64,000 nt of DNA from Mucilaginibacter celer (GTDB taxonomy: Bacteria > Bacteroidota > Bacteroidia > Sphingobacteriales > Sphingobacteriaceae): assembly GCF_003576455.2 (NCBI RefSeq), contig NZ_CP032869.1:5642001-5706000 (forward strand), read 5' to 3'. The translations under genes and the position numbers were made by a program. The notes under the pieces are model-generated. The model had not been told where the DNA came from. It was given only the letters and a program-made list of their open reading frames with translations, and did no database searches. Positions 59,553 through 64,000 of this stretch are shown here, piece after piece (position 1 is the stretch's first letter; the number at the start of each line of letters is the position of its first letter).

Positions 59553-59737
59553 GTTGGCGTGGAGACACGCCAACCAGGGTGAAGAGCACTTTCTCTTCCG
59601 CGTTGGCGTGTCTCCACGCCAACTAACCATTCTAAAATGTGATTGGCTTTTGCTTAGCATACATGTTGCCGTGAGGACACGACAACCGGGTTATTGGATG
59701 TTGTTTTCTTTACCTGTTGGCGTGTCTCCACGCCAAC
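59553..59737. repeat. four REP hairpins downstream of RAYT
   Basis: Hairpins at 59553-59574, 59602-59623, 59665-59686 (one stem mismatch) and 59716-59737 share the stem GTTGGCGTG/CACGCCAAC. The loops GAGA and TCTC alternate, so neighbouring copies are in opposite orientation, as in BIME arrays. No gene is credible in 59534-59746. Confidence 0.85.
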
Positions 59738-59746
59738 TAACTTCAT

Positions 59747-62700
59747 TTACCCTATCCCCGCCACCTCACTCAATAACCTCACCGCCTCATCCACACTATC
59801 AACTCCCTCAATCCCTAAACGTAGCGTATTCTTCACCTCCTTCAAATTAGTTCGCCTTGGGTTTTCCTTCACAAAATTAAGCACATTTCGAAAAGCCTCA
59901 GTTTCAAAATAACTTGATTGCTGATTGGTGATAAAATACCCACGCAACACATTTTTCTTAAGCGAGATCTTTTCAAAACCGATAGCCTTGCCCAGCCATT
60001 GCAGGCGCATGGTATTAAGCAGGCTGTTCACCTGCGGCGGCACGGGGCCAAACCTGTCATGCAATTTTTGTTGAAAGGCTTTCAGTTCAACCTCGTTTTC
60101 CAGTTTTGAAAGTTCGGTGTACAGGTTGTAGCGTTCAGAAATATTGGTTACATACTCATCCGGAATCAGGATCTCCAGGTCGGTATCAATTTGGGTGAAG
60201 GAAATGTATGGCCGCGGTTTATCCTCGGGAAATACATCTTTAAACTCATCATCTTTCAGCTCTTGTATTGCCTCGTCCAAGATCTTGTGGTACATTTCGA
60301 AGCCAATCTCGGCAATGAAACCGCTTTGTTCGGCACCCAACAGGTTTCCGCTGCCGCGAATGTCCAGATCGCGCATGGCTACGTTAAAGCCGCTGCCCAG
60401 ATCGCTAAACTCTTCAATGGCGCTGAGTCGTTTGCGGGCTTCGCTGGTTAAGGTTGATAACGGAGGGCTCAGCAAATAACAATAAGCTTTTTTATTGCTC
60501 CTGCCCACGCGGCCACGCATCTGGTGCAAATCGCTGAGGCCAAACATGTGGGCGTAGTTAATGATGATGGTATTGGCGTTAGGGATATCCAAACCGGCCT
60601 CAATAATGGTTGTGGCCACCAGCACATCATACTCGTGGTTCACAAACTTCAGCATCACATCTTCCAGGTCGTCACCTTCCAGCTGACCGTGGGCAATACC
60701 TATGCGGGCTTTAGGAACCAGCTTACGGATCATGCCGCCTAACTGAGGCAGATCGGCCACGCGGTTATGAATAAAGAAGATCTGCCCGCCGCGGTCAATT
60801 TCAAACTCAACGGCTTCCTTAATCAGCTTATCATTAAACACATGCAACTCGGTAACTACCGGCTGGCGGTTTGGCGGTGGCGTTGATATGATAGATAGGT
60901 CGCGCGCGCCCATTAATGAGAAGTGCAGTGTACGCGGAATAGGCGTGGCCGTTAGCGTAAGCGTATCCACATTGGCGCGCATTTGTTTCAATTTCTCTTT
61001 GGTTGATACGCCGAACTTTTGCTCTTCGTCAATGATCATCAAACCAAGGTCTTTAAACTTCACATCCTTACTTACCAAACGATGGGTGCCGATGATGATA
61101 TCAACTTTGCCTTCTTTCAGTTTTTCTAAAGTATCCTTAATCTGCCTGCTCGATTTAAAACGGTTTACGTAATCAATATTGGCCGGGAATCCTTTCAGCC
61201 TGTCGGTAAAAGTTTTGTAGTGCTGGGCCGCTAAAATGGTTGTTGGAACCAGAATGGCCACCTGCTTGCTATCGGCAACGGCTTTGAACGCCGCGCGCAC
61301 GGCTACTTCGGTTTTGCCGAAACCTACGTCGCCGCAAATGAGGCGGTCCATAGGGTGGGGCGATTCCATGTCTTTTTTGAAATCGGCTGTGGCTTTTTCC
61401 TGGTCCGGGGTATCCTCGTACAGGAAGGATGCTTCCAGTTCGGTTTGCAGGTAACTATCGGGCGAGAAGGCATTGCCGTGCTGGGCCTTACGCAGTGCGT
61501 AAAGCTTAATCAGATCGCGGGCTATGTCCTTAACTTTTTTTTTTGTGGTTTTTTTGAGGCGTTCCCAGGTATCGGTACCCAGTTTGTTCATTTTAGGAAC
61601 GGTACCCTCTTTGCCGCTGAATTTAGAGATGCGGTTAAGCGAGTTGATGTTTACGTACAGCAGGTCGTTATCAGCATAAATCAAGCGGATCATTTCCTGT
61701 TGCTTGCCGTTTACATCAACCTTTTCCAGGCCTGCGTATTTGCCAATACCATGGTCAATATGAGTTACAAAATCGCCGGGTTTAAGGTCGCGCAGTTCTT
61801 TCAGGGTGATGGCCTGCGAGCGCTGGTAGCCTTTGCGGGTTTTGTATTTATAGTAACGGTCAAAAATCTGGTGATCGGTATAGCAGGCCAGTTTTTGTTC
61901 CTGATCAATAAAACCTTCGCGTACCGAAATGCTGATCGGTGTAAACTTTACGGTCTTATCCAGATCATCCAGGATAGCATATAAACGCTCAACCTGTTTA
62001 GCCGAATCCGTAAGGATAAAATTCTCGATCTTATCGGCTTCATTATTTTTAAAGTTGTGGATCAGCAGCGTAAAATCTTTATTGAACGATGGCTGCGGCC
62101 GCATATCAAAATTAATAACCGTAGCATCGTTATAAAAAAACTGCTTGCCAAACTCCACCACCGGAAAATCATGCAGCTGATCGCCAATTAACTTCTCATC
62201 AGTAAAGCCGAATTTAGGGTCTATCCAATCCGGGTTTTGCGTTTTTTCATCGGCAGAGAGGGCTTTCCACAGGTTAACGGCTTTTTTGTAGCCTGTTTGG
62301 ATAATATCCAGTGTAAACTGCACATCTTTTATCCATACCTGGGTGCCAGGCTCAACATATTCTAATAACGAGATATTGTTCTCGGTTAAAAACTTGGATT
62401 GTACATTGGGTACAATGGTGATGCTTTTGACCCGCTCGGCCGAAAGCTGGCTCTCAATCTCGAACGTGCGGATCGACTCGATATAATCGCCAAAAAACTC
62501 AACCCTGTAGGGCAGCGTATGCGAAAACGAGAATATATCAACAATACCTCCACGGATAGAGAATTGGCCCGGTTCATACACAAAATCAACACGTTCAAAA
62601 TCGTATTCAATTAAAAACTCGTTGATGAAATCGATGCTCAGTTTATTTTCAACAGCAATTTCGAGGGTGTTTTTTTCGAGCGCGGCGCGGTCAATCACCT

Positions 62701-63094
62701 TTTCGGCCAAAGCTTCGGGGTAGGTAACTATCAGCTGGCCGTATTCGGTGCTGTGGTTAAGCTCGTTCAGTACCTCAGCGCGGGCAAGTACGTTGCTGCT
62801 GTCGGGCTGGGTAAACTCAAATGGCTTGCGGTAGGATGAGGGGAAAAGCAGGGCTTCTTTGCCGGTAAGGTTTTCCAGGTCGGCCTGGAAAAAGCCGGCT
62901 TCCTCGCGGTCGGGCAGTACGAACACCATGTGTTTGTGCTGCAAAAAGTACAAAGCTACCGCCATGGCCGAATCGCTCGATCCCACCAAACCACGGAGCT
63001 GAACCCTTGGATTTTTTGAGGCGTTGAGCGCGGTGGCCAACGCTTTGATCCGGTCATCAGCTTTGTATCTGTCTAATATATCGCGGATATTCAA
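59747..63094 (-). CDS. mfd: transcription-repair coupling factor
   Basis: 1115 residues if the TTG at 63094 is the start (MNIRDILDRYKADDRIK-like); an in-frame ATG at 63121 precedes it but lies upstream of the predicted -7 element. Domain order: UvrB-like module about 1-330, RNA polymerase interaction domain (GDFVTHIDHGIGKYAGLE), RecG-like translocase with Walker A GDVGFGKTEVAV, DEEQ box (IIDEEQKFG), TATPIPRTL and QMRGRVGRS, then the C-terminal TRCF domain (VFPEDKPRPYISF). Removes RNA polymerase stalled at DNA lesions and recruits UvrA. Confidence 0.96.
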   Translation of the reverse strand: MNIRDILDRYKADDRIKALATALNASKNPRVQLRGLVGSSDSAMAVALYFLQHKHMVFVLPDREEAGFFQADLENLTGKEALLFPSSYRKPFEFTQPDSSNVLARAEVLNELNHSTEYGQLIVTYPEALAEKVIDRAALEKNTLEIAVENKLSIDFINEFLIEYDFERVDFVYEPGQFSIRGGIVDIFSFSHTLPYRVEFFGDYIESIRTFEIESQLSAERVKSITIVPNVQSKFLTENNISLLEYVEPGTQVWIKDVQFTLDIIQTGYKKAVNLWKALSADEKTQNPDWIDPKFGFTDEKLIGDQLHDFPVVEFGKQFFYNDATVINFDMRPQPSFNKDFTLLIHNFKNNEADKIENFILTDSAKQVERLYAILDDLDKTVKFTPISISVREGFIDQEQKLACYTDHQIFDRYYKYKTRKGYQRSQAITLKELRDLKPGDFVTHIDHGIGKYAGLEKVDVNGKQQEMIRLIYADNDLLYVNINSLNRISKFSGKEGTVPKMNKLGTDTWERLKKTTKKKVKDIARDLIKLYALRKAQHGNAFSPDSYLQTELEASFLYEDTPDQEKATADFKKDMESPHPMDRLICGDVGFGKTEVAVRAAFKAVADSKQVAILVPTTILAAQHYKTFTDRLKGFPANIDYVNRFKSSRQIKDTLEKLKEGKVDIIIGTHRLVSKDVKFKDLGLMIIDEEQKFGVSTKEKLKQMRANVDTLTLTATPIPRTLHFSLMGARDLSIISTPPPNRQPVVTELHVFNDKLIKEAVEFEIDRGGQIFFIHNRVADLPQLGGMIRKLVPKARIGIAHGQLEGDDLEDVMLKFVNHEYDVLVATTIIEAGLDIPNANTIIINYAHMFGLSDLHQMRGRVGRSNKKAYCYLLSPPLSTLTSEARKRLSAIEEFSDLGSGFNVAMRDLDIRGSGNLLGAEQSGFIAEIGFEMYHKILDEAIQELKDDEFKDVFPEDKPRPYISFTQIDTDLEILIPDEYVTNISERYNLYTELSKLENEVELKAFQQKLHDRFGPVPPQVNSLLNTMRLQWLGKAIGFEKISLKKNVLRGYFITNQQSSYFETEAFRNVLNFVKENPRRTNLKEVKNTLRLGIEGVDSVDEAVRLLSEVAGIG

Positions 63095-63101
63095 ATCGGC
63101 G

Positions 63102-63109
63102 CAAAGATA
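63102..63109 (-). promoter_or_regulatory. -7 element seven bases before mfd TTG start
   Basis: TATCTTTG on the minus strand fits TAnnTTTG and ends 7 nt before the TTG at 63094, the same geometry as for the M16 gene. It argues for the TTG, not the ATG at 63121, as translation start. Confidence 0.5.
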
Positions 63110-63250
63110 AGCAAAAAACAAAAGCCTGATAAAAAAGCGTTGATGCTAAAAATTAATGCAAACAATATACCCGCTTATTTACTTTTAAATGATAAATTTA
63201 TGCGTGTAAACAAGCATAAACATATTTATAACACCTAATAAATTATAATC

Positions 63251-63661
63251 ATGAAGAATGCAGTTTTATCTGGGGGCATTATCGGCATACTAAGTATTTT
63301 ATGGATCTTTTTAATGCCCCGTTTCGGTGTGATGCCGCAAAAAGATGTGGTATCCCCGGCCGAATATTTTTCGTTTGTAATACCGGCTATCGGTTTGTTT
63401 TTCGGCATCATGAGTTACCGTAAAAACGAGTGCAACGGCCAGATGGGCTTTTTAGAGGCCCTTTTTCAAAGCTTTAAAATTTTAATTGTGGGCGGTATCA
63501 TAGCCGTTTTTGGCTCAATCCTTTATATCAGCTATGTTTCATCATCGGGCTCTAATATCAAAGATTTTTCTGAACGGATTTTTGGGGCATTGATAGTTGG
63601 TATACTACTGGCCTTCGCGGTATCGTTAATATTTACAAACAGGGCAAACAAAGTTGATTAA
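63251..63661 (+). CDS. DUF4199 membrane protein
   Basis: 136 residues with four hydrophobic segments (LSGGIIGILSILWIFLM; YFSFVIPAIGLFFGIMSY; ILIVGGIIAVFGSILYISY; FGALIVGILLAFAVSLIF). The layout including FFGIMSYRKNECNGQMGFLEAL matches DUF4199, a Bacteroidota membrane family of unknown function. It is divergent from mfd and overlaps the following gene by 8 bp. Confidence 0.88.
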   Translation: MKNAVLSGGIIGILSILWIFLMPRFGVMPQKDVVSPAEYFSFVIPAIGLFFGIMSYRKNECNGQMGFLEALFQSFKILIVGGIIAVFGSILYISYVSSSGSNIKDFSERIFGALIVGILLAFAVSLIFTNRANKVD

Positions 63662-63962
63662 GCGTATATTTTCGAGATATTTCGAACTGCTATTCTGGAT
63701 AGCGGCAATGCTTTCCATGGCCATAACTTCGCCAACCGACGAATCGCATTTTATACTATGCCCGCTTAAACTGATGGGCATAAGCTGGTGCCCGGGCTGC
63801 GGCCTGGGCCACAGCATTATTTACCTGCTGCATGGCGATGTAGCGGGTTCATTTAACGCGCACTGGCTGGGCATTCCCGCTACGGCTGTTATACTTAACC
63901 GCATTTTTGTGCTTACCCGCTCAAGGTTACAGGAAGGGAAGCAGTTTAGGAGCGCTGTTTAA
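63654..63962 (+). CDS. DUF2752 membrane protein
   Basis: 102 residues from a TTG start overlapping the upstream stop; no ATG is available before the conserved part. DUF2752 signature CPLKLMGISWCPGCGLGHSIIYLLHGD, with CPGCGLG at its core, and two hydrophobic segments. Unknown function; often next to DUF4199-like genes or TM2 proteins in Bacteroidota. The remaining bases 63963-64000 show no gene. Confidence 0.85.
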   Translation: MIKRIFSRYFELLFWIAAMLSMAITSPTDESHFILCPLKLMGISWCPGCGLGHSIIYLLHGDVAGSFNAHWLGIPATAVILNRIFVLTRSRLQEGKQFRSAV

Positions 63963-64000
63963 AGTAAATAATCTTCAGACCGGTTATCTTGCCGCTTTCA

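Noticed and set aside
59551-59912. Frames across the REP hairpins after the RAYT
   Set aside because: Their sequence is made of repeat units and antisense of the mfd end; no conserved domain.
1-64000. tRNA, rRNA, tmRNA or SRP RNA genes
   Set aside because: No cloverleaf-like GTTCxAxxC arms with acceptor pairing or rRNA-like segments were noticed on either strand by eye; a covariance-model search would be decisive.
1-64000. CRISPR array or prophage
   Set aside because: Repeats found are palindromic, irregularly spaced and few; no cas, integrase, capsid or terminase genes are present.

Overview
The window looks like a chromosomal segment of a Bacteroidota bacterium, most likely Sphingobacteriaceae (Mucilaginibacter/Pedobacter-like). 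The evidence is a flexirubin/dialkylresorcinol-type aryl-polyene cluster, an ECF sigma/FecR/STN surface-signalling set, DUF4199 and other Bacteroidota families, promoters with the Bacteroidota -7 element TAnnTTTG, weak Shine-Dalgarno sequences with frequent TTG starts, and many dispersed palindromic repeats. The genus is an inference. No rRNA, tRNA or CRISPR array was seen.

Layout. (1) 1-10985: the 3' part of an aryl-polyene/flexirubin cluster, all on the plus strand and tightly packed. It has two acyl carrier proteins, an LpxL-like acyltransferase, two ketosynthases with intact Cys-His-His triads, two degenerate ketosynthase-like proteins, a halogenase-like flavoenzyme, a thioesterase-like hotdog protein, a polysaccharide deacetylase, a LolA-like carrier, a lipoprotein, and two FabZ-like hotdog proteins that each lack a different catalytic residue. 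(2) 11233-20711: a Crp/Fnr regulator and a DUF308 membrane protein sharing a palindromic operator, a small membrane protein, an outer-membrane beta-barrel protein, MazG, DUF4349, DapF and HtrA. (3) 20780-25572: sigma factor, FecR and an STN-domain surface-repeat protein. (4) 25746-28535: a compact type II restriction-modification island (DUF6471, C5 methyltransferase, Cfr10I/Bse634I-like endonuclease, Vsr). (5) 28648-38069: an M61 peptidase, a MarR-controlled RND efflux operon, a lone receiver protein and a BadF-type kinase. (6) 38070-43916: a 198-bp MITE-like element, a TetR/SDR pair, Lnt, RsmI and SerS. (7) 44191-49474: threonine biosynthesis thrA-thrB-thrC behind a Thr/Ile leader peptide and attenuator. 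(8) 49535-58776: small lipoproteins, a HAD phosphatase, a second ECF sigma/anti-sigma pair, a cytochrome b/molybdopterin oxidoreductase pair, a sugar-phosphate isomerase, Def, an M16 peptidase and Hpt. (9) 58911-64000: a frameshifted REP-associated tyrosine transposase with five flanking REP hairpins, Mfd, DUF4199 and DUF2752.

Most notable. A predicted split-active-site dehydratase formed by two half-competent hotdog proteins (1124-1546 and 10626-10985). A thr attenuator whose antiterminator lies under the last codons of the leader peptide. A MITE with perfect 18-bp terminal inverted repeats and a 10-bp target duplication. Repeats that have become part of coding sequences (LolA-like, ThrB, KS-like). 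Matched operator pairs next to a Crp/Fnr and a TetR regulator. Genes that start 3-7 nt after a TAnnTTTG element, suggesting leaderless transcripts.
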